A DNA stretch of 42,363 nt from an uncultured Clostridia bacterium (GCA_945862785.1 CAMAZB010000004.1:1-42363); one strand, 5' to 3'; shown: positions 1-8,394, numbered from the stretch's first letter. The notes: a model not told the origin generated them from the sequence alone. Numbers and translations: made by a program.

Positions 1-129
1 ATGGCCTTGAAAGCCTTGGCTTTCAAGGCTTTCGGCTTTGTTCAGTACGCATTATTTATTTTATCTATTGCACTTGTAATTTCTGGAATTTGTATAATGG
101 CAGTTGAATATTTCAAGAAAGAACAGTAA
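1..129 (+). CDS. Small single-pass membrane peptide (possibly 5'-incomplete)
   Basis: An open frame of 42 codons runs from an ATG at the first base to TAA at 127-129. After about 15 residues it encodes one strongly hydrophobic helix (roughly residues 16-35) followed by a short charged tail ending KKEQ. The first codons are made from an inverted repeat (4-29), and there is no visible ribosome site because the window begins here, so the true start may lie further left. The base composition is AT-richer than the genes to the right. I do not recognise a family. It could be a genuine small membrane protein or the tail of a longer gene. Confidence 0.35.
   Translation: MALKALAFKAFGFVQYALFILSIALVISGICIMAVEYFKKEQ
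4..29. repeat. Perfect 12-bp inverted repeat
   Basis: GCCTTGAAAGCC (4-15) and its exact reverse complement (18-29) are separated by only TT. No T-run follows, so it is not an obvious terminator. It overlaps the start of the small membrane ORF. Confidence 0.5.
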
Positions 130-265
130 AACAATGTTCAATTCATTAGGGTAGTCCTGCTTTTGGACTGTCCTTTTGCATAGGCAGGCATTGTACAGAG
201 AGGAAAAGAAAATTGAGAAATGCCAATATCCACATATTGGGAAATCATATCAACAGGACAAAAAA

Positions 266-295
266 GGAGCGACGGTAAAAACCGTCGCTCCTTTT
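266..295 (-). terminator. Bidirectional intrinsic terminator ending the leftward operon
   Basis: An 11-bp perfect stem (GGAGCGACGGT, 266-276, with its complement at 281-291) has an AAAA loop. It is flanked by A-runs on the left and TTTT on the right, so it can terminate in both directions. It lies just past the stop codon of the alcohol dehydrogenase gene. Confidence 0.85.
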
Positions 296-307
296 GCATA
301 TAGGGGA

Positions 308-1495
308 TTAGTAGCACTTGCGATAGATGGCCTCTTCGGACTCCAGATCGAAGGGATAGTAGGCGTTGGTCATCAGGCGCTGCTGGTTGGCCTCCACGGA
401 CTGGGGGAAGGCCTTGAAGTCGGCCTCGGTGAAGCCGCAGTCACGCAGGGGACGCAGGGGCAGGATGCGTTGCAGCAGGGCATTCATCTCGGGGATGGCG
501 TTCTTGGCCTCGCAGCCCAGGATACTGGCAACCAGCTCCTTGAAGCGCATGATCTCGCCGTCGGGGTTCTTCTCATCATAGTAGTCCATGATGGCGCCGA
601 ACAGCATGTAGTTGGACTCGCCGTGAGGCACATGATAGGTGCCGCCCAGGGGGAAGCTCATGCCGTGGACAGGGCCGCAGCCAGCCTTCAGGAAGGCGAT
701 GCCGGCATAGAAGGAAGCGGTGACGAACTGCTCCATGTACTCGAAGCGGGCGTCGGGACCTTTCTCGTCCAGCAGCTTAAAGCCCTTGAGAATCATGTCC
801 ATGGCCTTCTCGCTGAAGAGCTCGCTGGTGATGGTCTTGCGGTGGGGGCTCAGGAAGGACTCGGTGGCGTGCACCAGAGCATCGATGGCGGAGCAGGCGA
901 AGGGCTTGTAGGGCAGGGTGCGCAGCAGGTCGGGGATCAGGCAGACCTTGTTGGGGATGATGTCGTCGGAAACCAGGCCCAGCTTGGTCTCGCCGCCGGT
1001 CAGCACGCCGTCCTTCTCGTCCTTGACGATAGCCACGGAGATGTTGGTGCACTCAGAGCCGGTGCCGCAGGTGGTGGGGATGGCGATAACGTCCTTCTCG
1101 TGGACGACGGGGAAACGCTTGAAGTACAGGTTGTGCACGGTGTCGGGACGCTTGCAGCCCAGCAGCTTGCACAGGTCCATGATGGCGCCACCGCCGACGG
1201 CGATGACACGGTCATAGCTGTCATAGGGGATGGCGTCGTACATGGTCTGGATCATGGCCTCGGAGGGCTCACCGGCGCCGAACTTTTCCTGGAAGACGAA
1301 CTGGCACTTCAGACCCAGCTCCTCCATGAAGGGCTTGTAGATGAACTCGTTGGTCAGAACCACGTCACGGTCGTTCAGCTTGAACTCTTCTGCCATCTGG
1401 GCGAAGGTCTCGAACTTGTACACGGTGGGGGCGAAAATAATCTCGCGCTTATCGGCCATCAGAGAGGCGGAAAAAGCGTCCATTGCTTTAGCCAT
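308..1495 (-). CDS. Iron-type (group III) alcohol dehydrogenase, 4-hydroxybutyrate dehydrogenase-like
   Basis: This 395-residue protein belongs to the Fe-dependent alcohol dehydrogenase family, which interconverts alcohols and aldehydes with NAD(P)H in the cytoplasm. Visible landmarks are the nucleotide-binding GGGAIMD, the TTCGTGSE motif, and metal ligands in DALVHATE and in HGMSFPLGG...HVPHGE. Overall it most resembles 4-hydroxybutyrate dehydrogenases, but its location suggests another substrate. I chose the ATG at 1495 because AAGGAGA lies about 10 nt upstream; a TTG three codons earlier sits against that site. It is the last gene of the leftward operon, 75 nt after the transketolase C subunit, so its substrate may be a small aldehyde made by that pathway. 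Substrate assignment is inference. Confidence 0.85.
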   Translation of the reverse strand: MAKAMDAFSASLMADKREIIFAPTVYKFETFAQMAEEFKLNDRDVVLTNEFIYKPFMEELGLKCQFVFQEKFGAGEPSEAMIQTMYDAIPYDSYDRVIAVGGGAIMDLCKLLGCKRPDTVHNLYFKRFPVVHEKDVIAIPTTCGTGSECTNISVAIVKDEKDGVLTGGETKLGLVSDDIIPNKVCLIPDLLRTLPYKPFACSAIDALVHATESFLSPHRKTITSELFSEKAMDMILKGFKLLDEKGPDARFEYMEQFVTASFYAGIAFLKAGCGPVHGMSFPLGGTYHVPHGESNYMLFGAIMDYYDEKNPDGEIMRFKELVASILGCEAKNAIPEMNALLQRILPLRPLRDCGFTEADFKAFPQSVEANQQRLMTNAYYPFDLESEEAIYRKCY

Positions 1496-1570
1496 TGGAA
1501 TCAACTCTCCTTTGAAATATAAAATTATTTGACGCTGTCCCGGCGTCAGCCGGGACAGAAGTCAACGGAA

Positions 1571-2542
1571 TTACTTACGGGCGACGGCCTTCTTCACGGC
1601 CTCCACGATGTTGGTAGCACGCAGACCGTACACGTCCATCAGGTAGTCCTGAGGACCGACCTGGCCGAACAGATCCTGGACGCCCACGAACTCCTGAACG
1701 GTGGGGCAGTTCTTGGCCAGGCAGTTGGCGACCACGGAGCCCAGACCACAGGTGACGTTGTGGTTCTCGGCGGTGACGATAGCGCCGGTCTCCTTGGCGG
1801 CCTTGATGACCAGCTCCTCGTCCAGGGGCTTCCAGGTGAACATATCGATGACGCGGACATTGATGCCCTCAGCCTGCAGGGCCTCATAGGCCTTCAGGCT
1901 CTCGTCCACCATAATGCCGGAGGTGATGATGGTGGCAACGTCCTTGTCGCTCTCGTGCAGGACAACGCCCTTGCCGATTTCGAACTCGGAGCCCTCGCCG
2001 TAGACCTGGATGATGCCCTTGCGGACGAAGCGGGTGTAGGTCACGCCCTCCACGTTCACCAATTGGCGGGTGATGCTGGCCAGCTGATCATAGTCGGCGG
2101 GGTCCAGCACGGTGGTCTCGGGGATGCTCAGGTACATGGCGGCATCCTCCAGAGGCATATGGGTACCGCCGTTAAAGGCAGCGGTCACACCGGCGTCGGA
2201 GCCCAGCACATGGACAGTCAGACCGGCGTAAGCGGCGGACATGTAGATCTGGTCATAGCAGCGGCGGGAGGAGAAGGTACCGAAGGAATGGTAAAACACC
2301 TTCTTGCCGGTGGCGGCCAGACCGGCGGCCACGCCGGCGCCGTTGGCCTCGGCAATACCGGCCTCAAAAGCGCGGTCGGGATAGTTCTTGCGCAGCATCT
2401 TGGTGTTGATGCAGCCCATCAGGTCGCAGTCCACATAGCAGATGGACTTGTCCTCGGCCATCATCTCGTTCAGGGTCAGAGCAAGACCGTCACGGCAGGC
2501 CCGGGAATCTTTTTTATGCTCACCAATCAGTTTCACGTTCAT
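1571..2542 (-). CDS. Transketolase, C-terminal subunit
   Basis: At 323 residues this is the C-terminal half of a split transketolase: the pyrimidine-binding domain first (YHSFGTFSSRRCYDQI region, about residues 105-125), then the transketolase C domain (TAENHNVTCGLG region near 255). It should pair with the N-terminal subunit encoded immediately upstream (15 nt gap) to make a thiamine-diphosphate enzyme that moves two-carbon units between ketose and aldose phosphates. A good ribosome site (GGAGGG) precedes the ATG. Split pairs occur in housekeeping pentose metabolism and also in specialised pathways such as apulose-phosphate or sulfofructose transketolases. Because it is embedded in a LacI-regulated operon, a specialised role is plausible but not shown. 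Confidence 0.9.
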   Translation of the reverse strand: MNVKLIGEHKKDSRACRDGLALTLNEMMAEDKSICYVDCDLMGCINTKMLRKNYPDRAFEAGIAEANGAGVAAGLAATGKKVFYHSFGTFSSRRCYDQIYMSAAYAGLTVHVLGSDAGVTAAFNGGTHMPLEDAAMYLSIPETTVLDPADYDQLASITRQLVNVEGVTYTRFVRKGIIQVYGEGSEFEIGKGVVLHESDKDVATIITSGIMVDESLKAYEALQAEGINVRVIDMFTWKPLDEELVIKAAKETGAIVTAENHNVTCGLGSVVANCLAKNCPTVQEFVGVQDLFGQVGPQDYLMDVYGLRATNIVEAVKKAVARK

Positions 2543-2557
2543 CGTTCTTGCCCTCCT

Positions 2558-3391
2558 TTAAGCGTTCTTGGCTTCTTCCAAAGCCTTTTCGGCGGCGGCC
2601 AGAGCCTCGGCCCACTGCTCCTCATTGGGCTGAGAAGAGTGATCGTGCTTGGGCTCGGCGAAAGTGGCGCCCTTGCCCTTGCAGGTGTCCAGAACGATGC
2701 AGCTGGGCACGCCCTTCTTGGCGTAGGCGTTCTGGATGGCATCGTAAATGGCCTTCACATCGTGGCCGTCGATCTCCTGGGTATACAGGCCGAAAGCCTC
2801 AGCCTTCTTGGCCAAGCTGCCATGGGCCAGGATATCGTCGGTGGGGCCGTCCAGCTGATAGCCGTTGTTGTCGATGAAGTAAATGATGTTGTCCAGCTTG
2901 TGGGCATAGGCGAAGTGGAAACCCTCCCAGACCTGGCCCTCGTCAGCCTCACCGTCGCCGATGACGCAGAATACGTGGTTATCACGGCCGTCGATCTTGT
3001 TGCCCAGGGCGGCGCCGGTGGCGGTGGACACGCCCTGGCCCAGGGAGCCGGTGGTCAGATCCACGCCGGGAGTCAGCTTCCGGTCAGTGTGGCTGGGGAA
3101 CTTGGTGCCGGGCTGGTTCAGGGTGTAGGCCTCCTCCAGGGGATAGAAGCCCATCAGGCCGAAGGTGGCGTAAGCCACGGGGCCGGCGTGACCCTTGGAC
3201 AGGACCAGCCAGTCACGGTCCTCCCAGCGGGGATTCTTGGGATCGAATTTCATGACCTCTCCATACAGGACGGCCATCAGGTCGGCCAGATCCATGGAGC
3301 CGCCCACATGGCCGAAACCACGGGAGTGGATGACCTTCAGGGTCTCCAGCCGGATCTCGGCCGCCAGAACTTTGCACTTCTTCTCGTTCAT
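2558..3391 (-). CDS. Transketolase, N-terminal subunit
   Basis: This is the thiamine-diphosphate-binding half (277 residues) of a split transketolase. It shows the GHVGGSMD region near residue 27, an SLGQG motif, and the cofactor signature GDGEADEGQVWEG near residue 144 with the downstream IDNNGYQLDG that completes the TPP fold. The start has AAGGAAG about 9 nt upstream. It is followed directly by the C-terminal subunit. It lies 334 bp after the mutase-like gene, and that gap holds a candidate internal promoter, so the three distal genes (TK-N, TK-C, ADH) may form a sub-operon. Confidence 0.9.
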   Translation of the reverse strand: MNEKKCKVLAAEIRLETLKVIHSRGFGHVGGSMDLADLMAVLYGEVMKFDPKNPRWEDRDWLVLSKGHAGPVAYATFGLMGFYPLEEAYTLNQPGTKFPSHTDRKLTPGVDLTTGSLGQGVSTATGAALGNKIDGRDNHVFCVIGDGEADEGQVWEGFHFAYAHKLDNIIYFIDNNGYQLDGPTDDILAHGSLAKKAEAFGLYTQEIDGHDVKAIYDAIQNAYAKKGVPSCIVLDTCKGKGATFAEPKHDHSSQPNEEQWAEALAAAEKALEEAKNA

Positions 3392-3520
3392 GGGGGTATC
3401 TTCCTTTCCTTTTTAAAATAAGCGCCGGGCCAGAAAGGGCTGACAGGGCGCAATATCACGCTGGCAGCCGCGCTGCCCGCCGAAGGCGAAAACAGCGTCG
3501 GGACGGGTCGCTGTGCCGCA

Positions 3521-3534
3521 AGTAATCGTTTGCC
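3521..3534. promoter_or_regulatory. Degenerate LacI-type operator before the transketolase genes
   Basis: AGTAATCGTTTGCC differs from the AAACGTTT core of the strong operators by one base (AATCGTTT) and shares the GTTTGC flank. It lies about 40-55 nt downstream of the candidate start point for the transketolase promoter, the same relative position as the operator in the regulator's own leader. Confidence 0.4.
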
Positions 3535-3582
3535 AGACGGTCATAAAACCACACCGGCATAGCGGGCCTGCGCTCATGAGTT

Positions 3583-3612
3583 ATTTTACCGCAGAAGCGG
3601 CGGCTGCGTCAA
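3583..3612 (-). promoter_or_regulatory. Candidate internal promoter for transketolase/ADH genes
   Basis: Read leftward: TTGACG (3612-3607), an 18-nt spacer and TAAAAT (3588-3583). The 334-bp interval 3392-3725 otherwise holds a GC-rich imperfect hairpin just after the mutase stop (about 3660-3720, weak T-run) and the degenerate operator. I see no gene in it. Confidence 0.45.
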
Positions 3613-3725
3613 TGACAGTTTGGTTTTTAACAAGGATAAATAAGACTGACTGAAGAAAGGCGGCGCCGCCGCTCCACGGGCACCGAGATGGGGCCTGTGG
3701 AGGGAGACGCCGCTGAATCATCGGA

Positions 3726-5294
3726 TCATTCGTACTGAGTGCCGACACCCTCGACCATGGCGTCATAAGCACGCTTGACCTTGTCGTAGTTCTTGTCGCG
3801 ATCCAGGACCACGCCGCGGCCCACGCCGTCCACAATACGGCCGAGACCGATCTCGTCCAGCTTGGCGTCCAGCTCAGCCAGCAGGGTGGGAGCAGAGCCG
3901 GGCTCAGTGGAGCGGCCATCGAAGATGATGTGGAAGTAGACCTTGTCCAGGCCGGCTTCCTTAGCCATCTCGCAGACGGAGATGGGATAGTCGATACAGC
4001 CGTGGGAGGACTTGTAGGTCAGGTAGGCCAGCAGGTGCAGAGCGGTGCCGTTCTTCTTGGCGTGCTCAATGGCCTGCAGGAAGATGGGGTTCTTCTTGAA
4101 GCTGCCGTCCTTCACGGCGGCGTCCAGACGGACATCGTCCTGCATCACGCAGCGGCCGGCGCCCAGGTTGGAGTGACCGGCCTCGGAGTTACCGGCCTTG
4201 CCGGCGCCCAGGCCCACAAACTCACCGGAGGCATGGAGTTTGCTCCAGGACTGCTCGGCCAGCAGGGAATCCCAGTAGGGGGTATCGGCCACATGGATGG
4301 CGTCGTTCTCGTCACCGGTGCCCAGGCCCCAGCCGTCGCAGATGATGAGCAGCATCTTGCGGTCCTTGCCCCAATCCTTGCCCTCGACCAGGGAACGGCC
4401 AGACATCTCGGCGGGCTGAGGAATGCCCATGACGTTCAGCACGGTGGGAGCCACATCGCCCAGGCAGCCGTCCCGCAGGGTGATGGGGGAGTTGTCGGCG
4501 GGGTCGATCATGATGAAGGGGACCAGGTTGGTGGTATGGGCGCCGTCGGGCTTACCAGCAGCGGTGTACAGCTTTTCGATGTTGCCGTGGTCGGCGGTGA
4601 TGGCCACCACATAGCCCTTGTTCAGGGCATCGTGGACCACAACATCCAGGTAGTGGCTGACATGGCCGCAAGCCTGGATCTTGGCGGCGGTGTTTTGGGT
4701 GTGGCCGATGACGTCGCCGTTGGCGAAGTTGGTGACCACGAAGTCATACTTGCCCAGGGCATCCATCACAGTGTCCGCCACCTTGGGCAGAGACAGCTCG
4801 GGCTTCTGGTCAAAGTCGATGCCCTTGGGGGAGGGGATGCACACATCGTCCTCACCGGGGAAAGCGTTGTTCTCGCCGCCGTTGAAGAAGAAGGTCACGT
4901 GGGCGAACTTCTCGCTCTCGGCGCAGTGGAACTGCTTTTTGCCGGCTTCGCTGAGAACCTGGGCCAGGGGCTTTACCACCTTGGCGGGAGCGAAGGCGAT
5001 GGGCAGGTTTTTGAACTTGTCATGGTACATGGTCATGATGACGAAGTCCAGATCGTTCAGCTTCCGGCGCTCCACCTTGTCGAAGGGATCGTCGGTGAAC
5101 ATTTCAGTCAGCTCGATCTCACGCTCGCCGCGACGGCAGCAGAACACCACGGAATCGCCATCGGCGATCTTGCCCACGGGCTTGCCGTCCTCCACCAGGA
5201 GCATAGGCTCCAGATGATAGTCGTCCTGCCCCAGTTCATATGCTCTCTTGACGGCTTCTGCCAGTTGGGCGCCGCCGCGCTTGATATCAGACAT
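3726..5294 (-). CDS. Circularly permuted iPGM-like phosphomutase (alkaline phosphatase superfamily)
   Basis: The 522-residue protein contains all of a cofactor-independent phosphoglycerate mutase, but in the order C-half then N-half. Residues about 5-310 match the usual C-terminal part (DGDSVVF; EKFAHVTFFFNGG at 128-140; NFANGDVIGHT at 189-199; TADHGN at 233-238; AHTTN; the usual end MSGRSLV at 297-303). Then Met314 starts the usual N-terminus (MLLIICDGWG; GNSEAGH at 369-374; DGR at 459-461; LDRDKNYDKVKRAYDAMV at 497-513). All expected metal ligands are present: D194, H198, D235, H236, H253, D320, and the phosphorylated serine S370. The substrate loops differ: SDGGVHSH is replaced by YKSSHGCIDY and NFRxDRA by CCRRGERE. 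AGGAGGT before the ATG supports the start. It may be a mutase or phosphatase for another substrate; this is inference. Confidence 0.85.
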   Translation of the reverse strand: MSDIKRGGAQLAEAVKRAYELGQDDYHLEPMLLVEDGKPVGKIADGDSVVFCCRRGEREIELTEMFTDDPFDKVERRKLNDLDFVIMTMYHDKFKNLPIAFAPAKVVKPLAQVLSEAGKKQFHCAESEKFAHVTFFFNGGENNAFPGEDDVCIPSPKGIDFDQKPELSLPKVADTVMDALGKYDFVVTNFANGDVIGHTQNTAAKIQACGHVSHYLDVVVHDALNKGYVVAITADHGNIEKLYTAAGKPDGAHTTNLVPFIMIDPADNSPITLRDGCLGDVAPTVLNVMGIPQPAEMSGRSLVEGKDWGKDRKMLLIICDGWGLGTGDENDAIHVADTPYWDSLLAEQSWSKLHASGEFVGLGAGKAGNSEAGHSNLGAGRCVMQDDVRLDAAVKDGSFKKNPIFLQAIEHAKKNGTALHLLAYLTYKSSHGCIDYPISVCEMAKEAGLDKVYFHIIFDGRSTEPGSAPTLLAELDAKLDEIGLGRIVDGVGRGVVLDRDKNYDKVKRAYDAMVEGVGTQYE

Positions 5295-5318
5295 AAATTT
5301 GTACCTCCTGATGAAAGA

Positions 5319-6095
5319 TTACTGCCCGTCGGAGGGCGGAATGAGCTTATCCACAGCCACCTGGCCGCAGGCGGGGAAGATATCCAGCAGCTGGGGGAAG
5401 GTGTAGATTTTGGCGCTGGGCATATTCTCCTCGGTGAGCTTGAGGGGCTTGTTTTTGTTGTACTGGACGGCCACGGTCATGCCGAAGTCCACGGCCTTGG
5501 CACCCACGATATCGCGGTTGAGGTTGTCGCCCACATAGCAGCAGTTCTCCGGCTGGGCGCCCACTTCCTCCATGGCGTAGTAGTAGATGGCGGGGCCGGG
5601 CTTACGGATATAGGTGATGGAGGACTGCTGGACGGTCTTGAAGTAGGGGCGCAGACCGTCGTTGTCCAGCCATTCGTCCACTTCGCGCTTGCCCACCAGG
5701 TCGCTGATGATGCCCAGGGTGTAGCCGCGCTTGCACAGCTCCTTGACGGTCTCGGCACCGCCCTCTACCACGGTGCGGCGCCCCTTGGTCTGCCGATACT
5801 GGTAAGTCAGCTCGGCGGCGTTCTTCAGAATGCGCTCCCGGTCCATGTCGTAGGCCAGCCAGCGGGTCCACAGGACCTCCTCGGGAGCTTCGCACATGAA
5901 CTTCAGCGCCCACTCACGGTACTTGTCGTACCGCTTGTCGATGACTTCATCGAACCACTTGTTGGGGTCGTCGGTCTCCACGCCGCACAGCTCGGCGATC
6001 TTGGCCCGGGCGGCGGAGAGGTAGGCGGGATCCTCATCGATGACGCGGAAGGTACCGCCCAGATCCAGGAAAATATAACGGATATCAGTATTCAT
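5319..6095 (-). CDS. HAD-superfamily hydrolase, paralogue 1
   Basis: At 258 residues, this is the last of five consecutive HAD proteins in transcription order. Motif I is DLGGT (nucleophile Asp; the usual second Asp is Gly). Motif II is GIISD, motif III is the Lys of IRKPG, and motif IV is GDNLNRD. A helical cap lies between motifs I and II (KYREWA, QYRQTKGRR). It has a C-terminal extension (about 14 residues, ending PPSDGQ) that the others lack. An AGGTC site lies 7 nt before the ATG, and the mutase-like gene starts 24 nt downstream. It most resembles paralogue 2 (shared YRQTKGRR). Likely a small-molecule phosphatase in the cytoplasm; substrate unknown. Confidence 0.8.
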   Translation of the reverse strand: MNTDIRYIFLDLGGTFRVIDEDPAYLSAARAKIAELCGVETDDPNKWFDEVIDKRYDKYREWALKFMCEAPEEVLWTRWLAYDMDRERILKNAAELTYQYRQTKGRRTVVEGGAETVKELCKRGYTLGIISDLVGKREVDEWLDNDGLRPYFKTVQQSSITYIRKPGPAIYYYAMEEVGAQPENCCYVGDNLNRDIVGAKAVDFGMTVAVQYNKNKPLKLTEENMPSAKIYTFPQLLDIFPACGQVAVDKLIPPSDGQ

Positions 6096-6157
6096 TTCTA
6101 TGACCTCCAGAACGCAGGACGCGCCCGGGGCAGCCCCGGACGTCCTGCAAAATTAAT

Positions 6158-6892
6158 TTAGTTCAGGGGCGGCAGCAGATCCAGGATCTCACGGAAATCC
6201 TGGATGATCGCATCAGGACGGTTTTCCTCTGTGAACTCCACGGCATGCTTCTTCTCAGGAGACTCGAAGATGATGTTGCAGCCCACACCGGCCTTCTTGG
6301 CGCCGGGGATGTCACGCTTGACATTGTCGGCCACGGACACGCAGTCCGCCAGTTCCACGCCCATTTCCTTGGCGCAGAGCTGATAGATCTCAAAGCCGGG
6401 CTTGCGCAGGTGGCAGACGGAGGAGAGGATAACGGAGTCGAAGTATTTGTCCAGACCGTCCTCTTCCAGCCAGTCGGGAACCTCGTTCTCGCCGATCAAA
6501 TTGGAGATAATGCCCAGCTTGTAGCCCCGTTCGTGGAGACCCTTGATGACCTCCACACCGCCGTCCACGACGACGCGGCGGCCCTTGGTCTGACGATACT
6601 GGAAGCTCAGTTCGTGGCAGACCTGCTTGATGCGGACCGGGTCATAGTCGGGCAGCAGCCACTTGCACCACAGTTCCTCGTCACCGGATTCCTTGAACTC
6701 GCTCAAAGCCCACTTGCGGTAGGGCTCATAGCGATCCTCAATCATCTGGAAAAATTCCTCGTAGGGCATATCGGTGCCGGCAATCTCCGCCATCTTACGG
6801 CGGGCGTGTTTCATATAGGGTTCATCCATCAGGGCGATGCGAAGCGTGCCGCCCAGGTCAAAGAATACTGCTTTGTAACGCTTGTTATCCAT
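6158..6892 (-). CDS. HAD-superfamily hydrolase, paralogue 2
   Basis: This 244-residue HAD protein has motif I DLGGT, motif II GIISN, motif III Lys in LRKPG and motif IV read as ADNVKRD, in which the usual Gly before the Asp pair is Ala. The nucleophile, Lys and acidic pair remain, so activity is possible. The cap region carries the YRQTKGRR stretch shared with paralogue 1. An AGGAGGT site precedes the ATG. It sits mid-operon, with 62 nt to the next gene. Substrate unknown. Confidence 0.8.
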   Translation of the reverse strand: MDNKRYKAVFFDLGGTLRIALMDEPYMKHARRKMAEIAGTDMPYEEFFQMIEDRYEPYRKWALSEFKESGDEELWCKWLLPDYDPVRIKQVCHELSFQYRQTKGRRVVVDGGVEVIKGLHERGYKLGIISNLIGENEVPDWLEEDGLDKYFDSVILSSVCHLRKPGFEIYQLCAKEMGVELADCVSVADNVKRDIPGAKKAGVGCNIIFESPEKKHAVEFTEENRPDAIIQDFREILDLLPPLN

Positions 6893-6923
6893 GGGTAGAA
6901 ACCTCCTGTTTCTTGATTACCGC

Positions 6924-7655
6924 TCAGACGCGGGTGGGGAAGAGGTCCAGCAGATCGCTGAGATTCTCGATGAGGTAGTCACAGGCCGCGCGCATGGTTT
7001 CCGTCCGGCCCTTCTTGGGGTCGTCAATGAGAATCATGCAGCCGAAGCCGGCGGCACGGGTGCCCTCCACGTCCCGGTCGGGGTTATCGCCGATGTAAGC
7101 GCAGCCAGCCTCCGGGGTGCCGCAGCAGCGGCAGGCCAGGTGATAGATGGCGGGGTCGGGCTTCCGCAGCCGCACCTTGGAGGAGAGAATGGTAGTGGTG
7201 AAGCAGTGGGAGATACCCTCCTCGATCATCCAGTCGGTGATCTCCGACTCCGTGATGGTGTTGGCGATGATGCCCAGCTTGTAGCCCCGGCGGTAAAGCT
7301 CCTCGATGGTGTCCACGGTGTCGAACCGGGTCAGGCGCTTGCCGTTGGTGCCGTCTCGCCAAAGAGTGGTCAGCTCCTGGGCGTGGGCGGCCACATACTC
7401 ACCGTCCACATCCGGCAGCATAATCTGCTGCCAGAACTCAATCTCGGGATAATCCAGCAGAGCAACCTTGGAGACTTCCCGGTAGGCGTCATAGCGGCCC
7501 TTCAGCTTCTTGTAAAAGACCTCCGGGTCCTCGTCGCTCTTTGCCATCTCCGCCAGTTTCCGGCGGCCCTCCGCAATGAACGCGGGATTCTTGTCCGTTA
7601 CCCGCAGCGTGCTGCCGATGTCGAAAAAGATGGTTTGAATATCAGACTGTGCCAT
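6924..7655 (-). CDS. HAD-superfamily hydrolase, paralogue 3
   Basis: This 243-residue HAD protein has motif I DIGST, Lys in LRKPD and motif IV GDNPDRD. In motif II the expected Ser/Thr is Ala (GIIANT), a change shared only with paralogue 4; the two also share SKVRLRKPD and YHLACRC, so they are the closest pair. Its ATG lies 4 nt after the stop of paralogue 4 with only a weak GGGTGAT site, which suggests translational coupling. Loss of the motif II hydroxyl may lower or redirect phosphatase activity; that is inference. Confidence 0.8.
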   Translation of the reverse strand: MAQSDIQTIFFDIGSTLRVTDKNPAFIAEGRRKLAEMAKSDEDPEVFYKKLKGRYDAYREVSKVALLDYPEIEFWQQIMLPDVDGEYVAAHAQELTTLWRDGTNGKRLTRFDTVDTIEELYRRGYKLGIIANTITESEITDWMIEEGISHCFTTTILSSKVRLRKPDPAIYHLACRCCGTPEAGCAYIGDNPDRDVEGTRAAGFGCMILIDDPKKGRTETMRAACDYLIENLSDLLDLFPTRV

Positions 7656-7659
7656 TCAA

Positions 7660-8394
7660 TCACCCGCGGGCGGGGAAGATGTCCAGCAGATCACTCAGCT
7701 TGGTAATGACATGATCGGGAGTGAACTCCTTGCCGGTGGCCTTCTCCATGTTCAAGGTGTCGGGCTCATCGATACGGATCATCATGCCGAAGCCGGCGGC
7801 CTGGGTGCCCTCCACATCGCGGACGGGGTTATCGCCGACGTAGGCACAGTTGGCCTCGGGAGTGCCGATGCAGCGGCAGGCCAGGTGATAGATGTCGGGA
7901 TCGGGCTTGCGGAGACGAACCTTGGAGGACAGGATGGTGGTCTTGAAGCACTGGGCCACGCCGTCCGTAGCCATCCAGTCGGGGATCTCGGTCTCAGTGA
8001 CGGTGTTGGCGATGATGCCCAGGGTGTAACCGCGGGCGCACAGCTCCTTCAGGGTAGCTACGGCATCGGGACGGGCCACGCGGCGGCCGTCGTGATCGCG
8101 CCACAGGCGGGTCAGGCGGGCTGCATTGGCGAAGATCATGTTGGGATCATAGTCAGGCAGCATGAACTGGGTCCACAGCTCGCCCTCAGAAACATCCAGC
8201 AGAGAGGTCTTGGACAGCTTACGGTAGACCTTCCACCGCTCCTCCAGCTTGGCGAACAGCTCGTCATGGGTCTCCTTGGTTTGGATCAGCTCCATCAGGT
8301 CGGCCTCGGCCTTGTCGATGAAGGCCTGGTCCTTTACCACGATGCGGAGAGTGTTGCCAACGTCGAAAAAGATTGTCTTGATGTCGGGAGTCAT
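7660..8394 (-). CDS. HAD-superfamily hydrolase, paralogue 4
   Basis: This 244-residue HAD protein has motif I DVGNT, motif II GIIANT (Ala for Ser/Thr), Lys in LRKPD and motif IV GDNPVRD. Cap residues include a WRDHDGRR segment parallel to WRDGTNGKR of paralogue 3. AGGAGG lies 9 nt before the ATG. It is the second gene of the operon, 54 nt after paralogue 5. Substrate unknown. Confidence 0.8.
   Translation of the reverse strand: MTPDIKTIFFDVGNTLRIVVKDQAFIDKAEADLMELIQTKETHDELFAKLEERWKVYRKLSKTSLLDVSEGELWTQFMLPDYDPNMIFANAARLTRLWRDHDGRRVARPDAVATLKELCARGYTLGIIANTVTETEIPDWMATDGVAQCFKTTILSSKVRLRKPDPDIYHLACRCIGTPEANCAYVGDNPVRDVEGTQAAGFGMMIRIDEPDTLNMEKATGKEFTPDHVITKLSDLLDIFPARG

Noticed and set aside
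1529-3421. 630-codon plus-strand frame opposite both transketolase genes
   Set aside because: Same shadow effect; both transketolase subunits are certain from cofactor motifs on the minus strand.
3726-5294. Reading the mutase as two separate or frameshifted genes
   Set aside because: The frame is continuous across the junction, there is a good ribosome site only at 5294, and none precedes Met314 at 4355. The order is swapped, which a frameshift cannot produce.
308-5294. Assignment to the sulfoquinovose transketolase pathway or apiose pathway
   Set aside because: The split transketolase fits, but the isomerase, aldolase, exporter or kinase partners of those routes are missing, while the HAD array and mutase have no place in them.
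3930-6161. 743-codon open frame on the plus strand opposite the mutase and HAD genes
   Set aside because: It is an antisense shadow of GC-rich coding sequence: composition is dominated by Gly, Val, Leu, Asp and His with no domain pattern, and it spans two real genes with ribosome sites on the other strand.
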